From a virus, in the IMG/VR virus record IMGVR_UViG_3300028556_000038, positions 1-23,425 of that record: a stretch of 23,425 nt of DNA. One strand, given 5' to 3'. Each line of letters opens with the position of its first letter. Positions within the stretch are counted from its first letter, which is position 1. Made by a program: the position numbers and the translations under genes. The notes under the pieces are model-generated. The model was given only the letters and a program-made list of their open reading frames with translations. It had not been told where the DNA came from and did no database searches. Positions 1-5,932 of the stretch are shown here, piece by piece.

Positions 1-364
1 GCCTCCAATGATAAAAGATTTCATAGTTCCGCTTATGATCATACTTTATCAGTTTGTTGTATAGGTGCCTAGGGGACCATGTAAAGCCTATTTTGATGCC
101 TGTCAAGTTCCTAGCAAGCTCATTACACATGGGAATGGTTAGTGGTATCCATTTGAACTTGCATCTTTCCTGCACATCTATGGAGATGACTGCTTCGACA
201 TTGGGCTGCGCTTGGGCTTTATCGATGATTTGTTTACTCCTCGTATAACCTGCCATGGCATATTGAACGCCATCACTTCCCATGCGAAAGCCTACCCATC
301 GATCCCCTTGGTGGGTATATATATCCACATGCTTGAAACGACGGGAGAAGGTAAATAGGTTCAT
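1..364 (-). CDS. Hypothetical protein, partial (C-terminus beyond window)
   Basis: An open frame runs leftward from ATG at 364 off the window edge, giving about 121 residues beginning MNLFTFSRRFKHVDIYTHQG. It is not interrupted and lies 41 nt downstream of the preceding minus-strand gene, so it is probably the next gene of the same operon. The visible part is a mixed alpha/beta-looking sequence with many Lys, Arg and aromatic residues. I see no recognisable motif, and no clear Shine-Dalgarno site precedes the ATG. The function is unknown, and because the gene is cut by the window its true length is not known. Confidence 0.6.
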   Translation of the reverse strand, partial: MNLFTFSRRFKHVDIYTHQGDRWVGFRMGSDGVQYAMAGYTRSKQIIDKAQAQPNVEAVISIDVQERCKFKWIPLTIPMCNELARNLTGIKIGFTWSPRHLYNKLIKYDHKRNYEIFYHWR

Positions 365-405
365 GAGTAGGTGTCGGGTCTGGTTGTGAAACACTAGGAT
401 TGCCA

Positions 406-666
406 TCATTGGACTGGCACCTGAATACTATCATCTGGAATAAGGATTCGATTTTCATTGTCGCGTGTCTCACAGTGGCCGAGGGTTAGGAAAAAGTTAT
501 CGAGTTTGAACTTAGCCTCGAAGTTAAAGCGCTTGCCGTTCACGGTAATATCCGCTTTGAAGGTGCGCCATTTGCCATCGTTACAGCGAAAGCGTACTTG
601 CTTGTACATGGATTTAATGAGCGCTGCTTGTAGCTCATTGAATTGTGATAGGCGAAACACGGTCAT
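406..666 (-). CDS. Hypothetical phage protein, 86 aa
   Basis: The start ATG overlaps the stop of the 57-residue gene upstream (ATGA), the usual sign of translational coupling in compact phage operons. The protein is small, with a basic, Phe-rich middle (residues about 20-55, containing KRFNFEAKFKLDNFF) that could form beta strands. I recognise no family. A different open frame on the same strand at 273-473 was rejected in favour of this coupled frame. Confidence 0.6.
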   Translation of the reverse strand: MTVFRLSQFNELQAALIKSMYKQVRFRCNDGKWRTFKADITVNGKRFNFEAKFKLDNFFLTLGHCETRDNENRILIPDDSIQVPVQ

Positions 667-836
667 ACTTTGTTATATACCTCAAGCATTTTAGAAACAA
701 AAAGTGCCATAGAATGTAGACCACCCACTGCATAGGATACGGATGGATTTTTACTTTCGACTTGCATTAACTTTTCTAATCCTGCATTGAGTAGATCAAG
801 TGATTCGTTGATCAATGTTATTTCTGTTGGCGTCAT
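663..836 (-). CDS. Small hypothetical protein, 57 aa
   Basis: This short frame begins MTPTEITLINESLDLL and ends at TGA 665-663, overlapping the next gene start by 4 nt. An AAGGAAC ribosome-binding site lies about 8 nt upstream of the ATG. The protein looks all-helical and has no Cys or catalytic motif. It overlaps the 3' end of the 87-residue gene upstream by 41 nt in another frame. The strong ribosome-binding site and the ATGA coupling to the next gene are the reasons for calling it. Function unknown. Confidence 0.6.
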   Translation of the reverse strand: MTPTEITLINESLDLLNAGLEKLMQVESKNPSVSYAVGGLHSMALFVSKMLEVYNKV

Positions 837-1059
837 AAAGTGGAGTTCCTTGTTTGCTACGTAGTATTAATTCGATACCAGTTAATGTTTCTAGGATTTT
901 ATGCAACAATGTTGAAATAGTTGGATGTTCAAATGAGCCAGTTTCTACTTTGGGTATTGCAGAATTAAAGCCTGTGGTTGCGCGATGCGCTTCTTGTATC
1001 TGTTCGAGAATAGTTGGGCTATTGTTAACGAGTACTTCGGGGGTTAGTAATCCTTGCAT
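796..1059 (-). CDS. Hypothetical phage protein, 87 aa
   Basis: Its ATG shares one base with the TAA stop of the upstream 59-residue gene (TAATG), so the two are almost certainly translationally coupled. The sequence begins MQGLLTPEVLVNNSPTILEQ and looks mostly helical, with a hydrophobic stretch STLLHKILETLTGIELIL around residues 49-66. I recognise no conserved motif. Its last 41 nt overlap the next small gene out of frame. Function unknown; it belongs to the operon that starts with the terminase-small-like gene. Confidence 0.55.
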   Translation of the reverse strand: MQGLLTPEVLVNNSPTILEQIQEAHRATTGFNSAIPKVETGSFEHPTISTLLHKILETLTGIELILRSKQGTPLYDANRNNIDQRIT

Positions 1060-1238
1060 TATTTATGTCCTATCTTACGTAGAGTTTTAGCAAGTCTAGC
1101 ACGTTGACCTTCTTTGCCCTTCTTTTTAGCTGCGGAATTCAATTTACTTGCGGGGATTTTCTCGCCCTTTTTGATGTGCAATTCTTTTCGCAACGCTCCC
1201 GGTTTTTTTATCGCTCCCGCTATCCAGTGCTTCGTCAT
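1059..1238 (-). CDS. Small phage protein of the KHWIAGAIKKPGAL type, 59 aa
   Basis: This gene lies largely inside the 3' end of the terminase-small-like gene in the +1 frame (overlap about 95 nt) and runs on to TAA at 1061-1059. It begins MTKHWIAGAIKKPGALRKEL and continues with Lys-rich segments ending in TLRKIGHK. From memory, short proteins with a KHWIAGAIKKPGAL start, a GEKIP segment and a RARLA.TLK end are common in phage genomes and have no established function. An AGGAG site lies about 9 nt before the ATG. The very basic composition fits a nucleic-acid-associated or packaged peptide, but that is inference. Confidence 0.8.
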   Translation of the reverse strand: MTKHWIAGAIKKPGALRKELHIKKGEKIPASKLNSAAKKKGKEGQRARLAKTLRKIGHK

Positions 1239-1653
1239 TCAATTTCGCTCCTACTGATTTCCCTTGTCGTTTCTCAAAGCGCGCACCAAGTGCTGCAATT
1301 TGTGCTTCGAGTTTCTCAAACTTATCGCCGTTCTGACTATAACCTTCGCGATGTCTACGTTCAAGTAGCCAAGCTGCTGCTGTCCAGGTATTTATCTTCT
1401 GTCCTGCTGCTTTAACTAATTCTAACAATTCTTGCGCTGCATCGCCTTCAGCTTTTTTAAGAGCAAGACACAGACGGCTATAAACTGTATCAATATTATT
1501 TTCTATATCTTCTTCGCCTTTCATGCGCCAGCGATAAAAAGTTCGCTCGTCAACTTCGGCATATTGGGCAGCAAGCTTATACGTCATATTTTTTCTGACG
1601 CATTCAGCCATCACTAAAATCAAATCATCGTTAAGGATATCGCGTCTGGGCAT
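1144..1653 (-). CDS. Probable terminase small subunit / HTH DNA-binding protein, 169 aa
   Basis: The N-terminal third (residues about 10-50, with KLAAQYAEVDERTFYRWRMK) reads as a helix-turn-helix of the kind used by small terminase subunits to bind the packaging site. It is followed by a helical segment (EGDAAQELLELVKAAGQ) and the pattern WTAAAWLLERRH, which is typical of phage terminase small-subunit-like proteins. The C-terminus is basic and low-complexity. No large terminase is adjacent: it sits more than 15 kb away on the same strand at 17555-19012. The protein could instead be a transposase-like or regulatory HTH protein. It heads the leftward operon; the start at 1653 has only a weak ribosome-binding site. 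Confidence 0.6.
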   Translation of the reverse strand: MPRRDILNDDLILVMAECVRKNMTYKLAAQYAEVDERTFYRWRMKGEEDIENNIDTVYSRLCLALKKAEGDAAQELLELVKAAGQKINTWTAAAWLLERRHREGYSQNGDKFEKLEAQIAALGARFEKRQGKSVGAKLNDEALDSGSDKKTGSVAKRIAHQKGRENPRK

Positions 1654-1698
1654 GCCTAATTATTGCACTTTTATCCCCCATCAATCAAAATTATTATT

Positions 1699-1715
1699 GT
1701 AAACCCCTTGTTTAC
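1699..1715. promoter_or_regulatory. Palindromic operator candidate in a divergent intergenic region
   Basis: GTAAAC and GTTTAC form a perfect 6-bp inverted repeat with a 5-nt spacer (CCCTT). It lies between the leftward terminase-small-like operon and the rightward small-gene operon. Promoter-like hexamers for the rightward genes follow (TTGTTT at about 1708, TATCAT at about 1731). The placement and symmetry suit a dimeric repressor site; the cognate protein is not known. Confidence 0.4.
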
Positions 1716-1766
1716 CCCTTACGCCTTTGGTATCATTATCTCACTCGATAAATAGGAGCGTCACGA

Positions 1767-1967
1767 ATGTCATACCGAACCTTACAGATACTAAACGTCA
1801 TCATTATCACGATATGCTTGTACAAATCCGTATGGGCATGGATGTTTACAGACGACCATTTTTTCATGCCGCTAACCTATATTGTAATCGCTTGGGCTGG
1901 TATGTGGTTCATGGATGAAATAAGTTTCCGGGCTAACTTTGAAGAATTCAAAAAGAGGAATAAATAA
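1767..1967 (+). CDS. Small membrane protein with two hydrophobic segments, 66 aa
   Basis: ATG is preceded by TAGGAG. Two hydrophobic stretches are visible, residues about 7-25 (LNVIIITICLYKSVWAW) and about 33-50 (MPLTYIVIAWAGMWFM), followed by a charged cytoplasmic-type tail. Such a two-span protein could be a holin or an envelope-modifying early protein. It is not beside the lysozyme gene and lies on the opposite strand, so a holin role is only a possibility. Its stop overlaps the next start (TAATG). Confidence 0.65.
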   Translation: MSYRTLQILNVIIITICLYKSVWAWMFTDDHFFMPLTYIVIAWAGMWFMDEISFRANFEEFKKRNK

Positions 1968-2248
1968 TGGATGCACGACATAAGAAGCTATTAGAGTATG
2001 GTCAAGAATTAGAGAACGAAATTCTTGAAGTCATAGATAATTTTCTAGGTAAAAATGATTCTAAGTTGAGTTTAGGAATCCCACTTCCAATAATATTAAT
2101 ATCATTATACGCTGTAACGCGTAGTCTCTTTTGTATGAGTGACAAAAGTAAAAAACATTGGTCAATGCTAGAGAAGAAATTTCAACGAGATTCGATGGCA
2201 TGTATAGACTTGTATGAAAAAATAGCCAAGGATAATAAAAAATGCTAG
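1967..2248 (+). CDS. Hypothetical protein with a hydrophobic segment, 93 aa
   Basis: It is coupled to the upstream membrane protein through a TAATG overlap. Charged helical ends flank a hydrophobic stretch near residues 36-50 (LGIPLPIILISLYAV), which could be a single membrane span. The tail is Lys-rich. No family is recognised. It belongs to the rightward cluster of tiny genes at 1767-3496. Confidence 0.6.
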   Translation: MDARHKKLLEYGQELENEILEVIDNFLGKNDSKLSLGIPLPIILISLYAVTRSLFCMSDKSKKHWSMLEKKFQRDSMACIDLYEKIAKDNKKC

Positions 2249-2328
2249 ACCTACTCTGCCACCCCTACGCTACCGTCATAGCAAGTTTAGTATTGGGCTA
2301 CATTTTTAAGATGTGGAGGGATGAATAA
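2242..2328 (+). CDS. 28-residue single-span membrane peptide
   Basis: An ATG overlaps the end of the previous gene, and the frame runs to TAA directly in front of the next ATG (TAAATG), with no gap. The translation is MLDLLCHPYATVIASLVLGY followed by a short charged tail IFKMWRDE, a plausible one-span membrane peptide. The perfect fit between flanking genes supports it. It is short and lacks a clear ribosome-binding site, so it may be expressed by coupling. Confidence 0.45.
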   Translation: MLDLLCHPYATVIASLVLGYIFKMWRDE

Positions 2329-2526
2329 ATGGAATACGACGACGAGGATGCCGCCGCTCTATATTGGAAAAAATATCGTGCAGCCATTAAAAAATATAAA
2401 TTGGATAATACAGAGGGATATACCGTATTAGATTACATGTACGATTCTTTTTTCTGTGGGTTTTTCACTGGAAGAGATTACGAGAAAGAGAAAAAAGAAT
2501 CTGGCTTAATTGAGGTGCCGAAATGA
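2329..2526 (+). CDS. Small acidic hypothetical protein, 65 aa
   Basis: The start is preceded by GGAGGGATGAATAA, giving a strong Shine-Dalgarno site. The protein is acidic at its N-terminus (MEYDDEDAAALYWKKY) and aromatic-rich, with FFCGFFTGRDYEKEK near residues 42-56. The G-x-x-D-Y-E-like end recalls small phage proteins counting as one helix-turn-helix, but I recognise no family. The stop overlaps the next ATG (ATGA). Confidence 0.6.
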   Translation: MEYDDEDAAALYWKKYRAAIKKYKLDNTEGYTVLDYMYDSFFCGFFTGRDYEKEKKESGLIEVPK

Positions 2527-2783
2527 TACAGATCTGCGCCAAATGCGGCCATGAATGTTTATGCGTTAACTGTGACGAAAATAAATTAATATCAAATATA
2601 CCATTGGTAGTTAAGCACCTAGAAAAAGAAATGCCAATAATCATATTTACGTGCTCACATTGCCATGTTGAATTATTCAGAAGTATAACTTACGAAAATA
2701 AAACATTTAGTAAAAACTACTGCTTAATATGCGCAATAAAGCTAGAAGATGAAGCATGGAAATATAGGGAATTAGATAAATGA
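2523..2783 (+). CDS. Small protein with multiple Cys pairs, 86 aa
   Basis: Three Cys pairs are visible: CAKC near residues 5-8, CVNC near 14-17 and CSHC near 44-47, with CLIC near 69-72. This arrangement looks like one or two zinc ribbons, usually used for protein or nucleic-acid contact. The gene is coupled by ATGA overlaps to both neighbours. I do not recognise a named family; metal binding is inferred from the Cys spacing. Confidence 0.65.
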   Translation: MIQICAKCGHECLCVNCDENKLISNIPLVVKHLEKEMPIIIFTCSHCHVELFRSITYENKTFSKNYCLICAIKLEDEAWKYRELDK

Positions 2784-2968
2784 CAATCTCACCCGCAATG
2801 CACGAATTACTTATTGCTCACGAAGCTATGTCACAAAAGTACTATGACTGTATCGCTTTCATCAAGCGCGTTAAACACATGAGTTGTTGTCTTGTATGTG
2901 GTGATGAATGCTTGGCATGTGATGCACAACAATTATTAATGGAAATGGAAATTAAAAATGAAATTTGA
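2780..2968 (+). CDS. Small Cys-containing hypothetical protein, 62 aa
   Basis: An ATGA overlap links it to the upstream zinc-ribbon-like gene. The N-terminal half is helical and the C-terminal half has CCLVCGDECLACD (residues about 36-48), with two CxxC pairs close together, like a small zinc-binding knuckle. It resembles the N-terminal Cys motif of the preceding protein (CAKCGHECLCVNCD), which suggests a related origin for the two. Function unknown. Confidence 0.6.
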   Translation: MTISPAMHELLIAHEAMSQKYYDCIAFIKRVKHMSCCLVCGDECLACDAQQLLMEMEIKNEI

Positions 2969-3155
2969 AGATTGGTTGAGAAAGCAGAAAAAACGAAATG
3001 ATCCGATTGGCGATCTTGCGAATGACTACATTGCAACACGGAGTAGAGGCGCAATAGAAAAAAGTCCTCACTGGTCGGGCGCATGTTTTAAAGCGCAAGA
3101 TGCGTTAGTGGAAGCGAAAAAAGAATTCGAACAATATAAAAAGGAGATAATGTAA
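2958..3155 (+). CDS. Small charged hypothetical protein, 65 aa
   Basis: It begins MKFEDWLRKQKKRNDPIGDL and ends in a Lys/Glu-rich helix. Short phage proteins of the type F..WL..Q..R.DPIGDLA.D are common, and from memory this one belongs to that uncharacterised group. It overlaps the upstream gene by 11 nt and is coupled to the next gene by TAATG. No function is known to me. Confidence 0.65.
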   Translation: MKFEDWLRKQKKRNDPIGDLANDYIATRSRGAIEKSPHWSGACFKAQDALVEAKKEFEQYKKEIM

Positions 3156-3496
3156 TGCGCTGCCTATACTGCGGTACCTTCGTTGAAGACGTACGCGATC
3201 GAGAAGAACGAATCGATTATTACTGTGACAATTGCAAAATTGGTTTTAAATCTAATACATCAAAAATTATTCCCTTTAATGACGGTTATCATCAAGGCTA
3301 CAAAGATGCGTTATTCTTTGCGATAGATGGATTAAACATAACAATATTAAATAGTATAAAAACATGGCCGTCACAAGCATTTGATGTTATCGATGAATAC
3401 AAAGTGTTAATTTACAATGCTATATCTTGCCACTCCGGCCCTCAGGCTGACCAACCCCAGTCGGATACTTTGGGTAGGTGCTTACGTACTGAGTAA
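3155..3496 (+). CDS. Zinc-ribbon-like hypothetical protein, 113 aa
   Basis: The N-terminus carries CLYC (residues 3-6) and CDNC (residues about 25-28), a probable zinc ribbon. A segment NDGYHQGYKDALFFAIDGLN follows, a pattern also seen in the 63-residue protein at 7145-7336 (DKGYEEGFSIALDGI), so the two share a module. Its last 77 nt overlap a minus-strand gene end-on. The C-terminal 23 residues, in the overlap, look less protein-like and may be a recent extension. Confidence 0.6.
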   Translation: MRCLYCGTFVEDVRDREERIDYYCDNCKIGFKSNTSKIIPFNDGYHQGYKDALFFAIDGLNITILNSIKTWPSQAFDVIDEYKVLIYNAISCHSGPQADQPQSDTLGRCLRTE

Positions 3497-3698
3497 CGTG
3501 TTTAACTTCATGAGCCGGGTAGTGACGCTTCTCGGCTTCATGTTCGCTGCAATACATGGAACCTTGGTTTGCCATGTAGCAACAGCCTGGACAGCGGCAA
3601 TTGCTGTGTAACATGCGATTCGATTTCTCGCGGTCTTCGGTCATTGATCGGGAGCGTGGTTCGCCGCGATCATGCATGGTACGTGCTGCTGGTTTCAT
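3420..3698 (-). CDS. Small Cys/His-rich hypothetical protein, 92 aa
   Basis: The N-terminal third is basic and disordered. The middle holds CRCPGCCYMANQGSMYCSEH (residues about 34-53), a Cys/His cluster likely to bind zinc. The start overlaps the stop of the upstream 84-residue gene (ATGA). The tail overlaps the opposite-strand zinc-ribbon gene by 77 nt. I recognise no named family. Confidence 0.55.
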   Translation of the reverse strand: MKPAARTMHDRGEPRSRSMTEDREKSNRMLHSNCRCPGCCYMANQGSMYCSEHEAEKRHYPAHEVKHVTQYVSTYPKYPTGVGQPEGRSGKI

Positions 3699-3949
3699 GA
3701 TCCGTACCTCGTTTGGCGATGAACGTTAGTCTTGGTACGGTTTGGCACGGTCTTAAAAACTTCACCAATAGCGGGTACTTTCTTGTGTTCCTGGGCCTTG
3801 TCATTAGGCGTTGGATTACGAGGTTGGTGAGCGGGTTTAGGTCCGCCTGTCATCTGGTAGGGGGCGAGATCGAGGCCGTAAGTGCGCCCTGGCGTACGTA
3901 TTTCACCGGCTGAGACTGACAAATTTTTCGTAATCTTATTGCCCATCAT
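3695..3949 (-). CDS. Hypothetical protein, 84 aa, Pro/Lys-rich
   Basis: This is a low-complexity, basic, Pro-rich sequence (for example GGPKPAHQPRNPTPNDKAQE) that looks largely disordered. It is coupled to its downstream neighbour by an ATGA overlap and lies 2 nt from the upstream gene. That tight packing is the main support. Function unknown. Confidence 0.5.
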   Translation of the reverse strand: MMGNKITKNLSVSAGEIRTPGRTYGLDLAPYQMTGGPKPAHQPRNPTPNDKAQEHKKVPAIGEVFKTVPNRTKTNVHRQTRYGS

Positions 3950-3951
3950 GG

Positions 3952-4158
3952 TTAAGAACCCCTATCGACGTAGATTGGATTGGCCATCATATTTTTGACT
4001 TTGCGCATAGTGGCACCGTGTGATTTCTTGATGCCTGCGAGGATCTTGGGTTGTTCTTCGCGATGGATCTTGAGTTCCGCCTCCGTAGGCTGACGATGCG
4101 TTTTGGCACCGCTGCTAGCGAGTGTGGTTGCGGGGATCTGTTTAGGTAAATCGGCCAT
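3952..4158 (-). CDS. Hypothetical basic protein, 68 aa
   Basis: A strong TTGGAGGAC ribosome-binding site lies just ahead of ATG 4158. The sequence begins MADLPKQIPATTLASSGAKT and is Lys/Arg-rich, with a probable helix in the middle (EAELKIHREEQPKILAGIKK). No motif is recognised. It follows the lysozyme gene in the same orientation with a 37-nt gap. Confidence 0.6.
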   Translation of the reverse strand: MADLPKQIPATTLASSGAKTHRQPTEAELKIHREEQPKILAGIKKSHGATMRKVKNMMANPIYVDRGS

Positions 4159-4195
4159 GTTTGTCCTCCAAGGTAATTAACTTTAGCGCATTTTT

Positions 4196-4630
4196 TTACA
4201 GATTGCCAGTCTCCATAATCATGGCAAGGTGTTCGGCGCGTTTGCCGACCTCTTTGGCCCAGAGGCTAGAACGCATCTCTTCCGCTGCCCTGTGGTAATC
4301 CTTAGCTTGGATAGCCGCAATCATGGCTTTGAAACCTAAAAAGGATTGAATGCCCACGTTAAACGTCATGTCAATCAAGGCAAGCTTGCGGGCATTGTCG
4401 AGGTCGCGATAAAACGGACACAGACGCCACAAATCGTTCTCACATCGAACGATATCGTTATCCAGCAAGTACATGGCCTCCCCGACCGTTAAGCCCGTGG
4501 TAACGAGATTTCGGCCTATCCCCACCGTCAATACGCCTTGGGTATCGGCATAGACAAATTGGCGATAACCTTCCTCGTCCATGAGTTGAGTTTTGAGCTT
4601 GTTGCGTATTTCAGGGGGTATGCGGAGCAT
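4196..4630 (-). CDS. T4-type lysozyme (GH24 endolysin), 144 aa
   Basis: This enzyme cleaves the glycan strands of peptidoglycan to release progeny phage. The T4-lysozyme catalytic triad is visible with the right spacing: Glu20 (DEEGYR), Asp29 (VYADTQG) and Thr35 in LTVGIGRNL, matching Glu11/Asp20/Thr26 of T4. The C-terminal region has the family's FNVG and W motifs. The length is close to the usual 145-165 residues. There is no signal peptide, so it would need a holin to reach the wall, and no holin is obvious beside it. The start overlaps the upstream nuclease gene by 20 nt and has a GAGAGG site. Confidence 0.92.
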   Translation of the reverse strand: MLRIPPEIRNKLKTQLMDEEGYRQFVYADTQGVLTVGIGRNLVTTGLTVGEAMYLLDNDIVRCENDLWRLCPFYRDLDNARKLALIDMTFNVGIQSFLGFKAMIAAIQAKDYHRAAEEMRSSLWAKEVGKRAEHLAMIMETGNL

Positions 4631-4934
4631 GGCCTCTCTCCCGGATCTGGTTAACCAAGGTATCCGCCTCTTCCAGGCTAGACACGATTTGGACGCAGCC
4701 TAGCCACTCGTTGAAAAAGCGTTGTTCGTCAGGAGTAAGTTTACGCTGGGAAGGAGTCTTTGCGCCATCTTTCACTTCAACGAGGAAGATCACCCGAGTC
4801 CAGGGATCGAGACACACCAAGTCCGGGAATCCTTGGCCCACATTGGACGTAACTCGGACAATCACGTCTAAGCTCCGTAAACGCTCTACAATCGTCGATT
4901 GTGTTTTGTCGGTCCTTGCAGCCCATCTCGGCAT
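4611..4934 (-). CDS. VRR-NUC domain nuclease, 107 aa
   Basis: This is a stand-alone VRR-NUC nuclease of the PD-(D/E)xK fold. The catalytic pattern is visible as GFPDL (Asp38) followed by VEVK (Glu53, Lys55), with the usual S.R.LTP.EQ.FF..W segment downstream. Phage VRR-NUC proteins act on branched or damaged DNA in recombination or replication. The length fits the minimal domain. The start follows an AGGGAGACG site. It lies between the replication genes and the lysozyme gene in the same operon. Confidence 0.88.
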   Translation of the reverse strand: MPRWAARTDKTQSTIVERLRSLDVIVRVTSNVGQGFPDLVCLDPWTRVIFLVEVKDGAKTPSQRKLTPDEQRFFNEWLGCVQIVSSLEEADTLVNQIRERGHAPHTP

Positions 4935-5012
4935 TATCGTCTCCCTGCGCTCAAATTTGACCCCTTCCTTGCCCTAATGGGCAGCTTCTCGAGGGTTTAG
5001 GTTCGTATCCCT

Positions 5013-5276
5013 TCACTTTTTTGGGTGCTGCCACCTCGCGAGCTTCGCGGCCTTCGCTGCGGCTAAAGCGTCCTCCACGGGTAGCAATCCCTTGAAACAC
5101 TCGATCGCGCCGTCCAAGTCACCCTCGTTCGCAATGACTTGCTCGTCCGCATAGGTCGCCAAGGATTTCTCCGGCTCGCCGTACAAGCGCCCCGCCTGCG
5201 TGATGTAGTGCCGCAGGGTGTGACGCTTCGGAATATTCATCTGCCGTTTAATTTCTTTCATCACATCACTTGTCAT
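5013..5276 (-). CDS. Hypothetical helical protein, 87 aa
   Basis: I start this gene at ATG 5276 (MTSDVMKEIKRQMNIPKRHT) rather than at the upstream ATG at 5357, because 5276 overlaps the end of the preceding gene by 11 nt, as elsewhere in this operon. The protein is helical and Ala/Lys-rich at its C-terminus. No family is recognised. It may belong with the replication genes upstream. Confidence 0.6.
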   Translation of the reverse strand: MTSDVMKEIKRQMNIPKRHTLRHYITQAGRLYGEPEKSLATYADEQVIANEGDLDGAIECFKGLLPVEDALAAAKAAKLARWQHPKK

Positions 5277-5481
5277 GGTGGCGATATTCCTTTTCGGTAC
5301 GCTTATTAACGGCAAGTGTGGCGCGCAATCCGTTAAACCATTTCCTTGCATCTTCAAGATTCATTTTCTTGTCGATGTTATTTTTCGCCATGTATTCTGC
5401 AAGCAATGGTGACGGCGGTGGCTGCGGATCGTCTTCGGTATATTTGAATAACTCGCCGTTTGTTTTTTGATTATCGATCAT
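5266..5481 (-). CDS. Hypothetical protein, 71 aa
   Basis: It begins MIDNQKTNGELFKYTEDDPQ, has a Pro-rich stretch (PQPPPSP), then a helical, basic C-terminus. Both ends overlap their neighbours (11 nt each), which indicates translational coupling between the P-like gene and the next gene. No motif is recognised. Confidence 0.6.
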   Translation of the reverse strand: MIDNQKTNGELFKYTEDDPQPPPSPLLAEYMAKNNIDKKMNLEDARKWFNGLRATLAVNKRTEKEYRHHDK

Positions 5482-5932
5482 TCGCAGACTCCAATTGTTT
5501 GTGTTTCATTGCATTTGCTTCGCGATAAAATCCTAATGCTTCCCGATACGCGTCCTTGAATTTCTTTCGCAATACATCTTCATTATCATTTCGCATTGCC
5601 CAACTTCCTACTTTATCAAACGCAAGTTTAATCACGGGATGATCAAAGTCGCGCCGTATTGCCGCTTGAAAAGCTTCATCAACGGAAGGCACACCACAAA
5701 ATTTTTCGCATATGCCAATAAACTCGGCAATGCTAGGCGGCCATTCTAGATTCATTCTGCAATGATCGATTGCTTTCGCAATAGCTTCATCACTAATCCC
5801 CGTTAATCCTTTCTTCCATTGTTCAATTGCAATCGCAATAATTTCAGTCGATGTAAAATTATCAGTCCACTTTTTTAGAAAGATAGTCTGAAACATTAAA
5901 AATATTTTCCGCATTTCCTCGTTGCTTCTCAT
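5471..5932 (-). CDS. Replication protein P-like helicase loader, 153 aa
   Basis: The central segment WKKGLTGISDEAIAKAIDHC followed by EWPPSIAEFIGIC (residues about 38-76) matches the pattern of the phage lambda P / replication-P family, which recruits the host DnaB helicase to the origin. The gene lies immediately after the O-like gene, as in lambda, and overlaps its end by 71 nt. ATG codons at residues 7 and 13 are possible alternative starts. The protein is shorter than lambda P (233 residues), so the match is by motif and position. Confidence 0.7.
   Translation of the reverse strand: MRSNEEMRKIFLMFQTIFLKKWTDNFTSTEIIAIAIEQWKKGLTGISDEAIAKAIDHCRMNLEWPPSIAEFIGICEKFCGVPSVDEAFQAAIRRDFDHPVIKLAFDKVGSWAMRNDNEDVLRKKFKDAYREALGFYREANAMKHKQLESANDR

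Noticed and set aside
273-473. 66-residue minus-strand open frame
   Set aside because: It overlaps both the coupled 86-residue gene and the edge gene, has low-complexity composition and no ribosome-binding site.
1104-1617. Plus-strand open frames opposite the terminase-small-like gene
   Set aside because: They are antisense shadows, hydrophobic and low-complexity, in a region with two supported minus-strand genes.
5013-5357. Longer 114-residue version of the 87-residue gene
   Set aside because: The extra N-terminus lies almost wholly inside the upstream gene; the ATG at 5276 has the coupling overlap typical of this operon.
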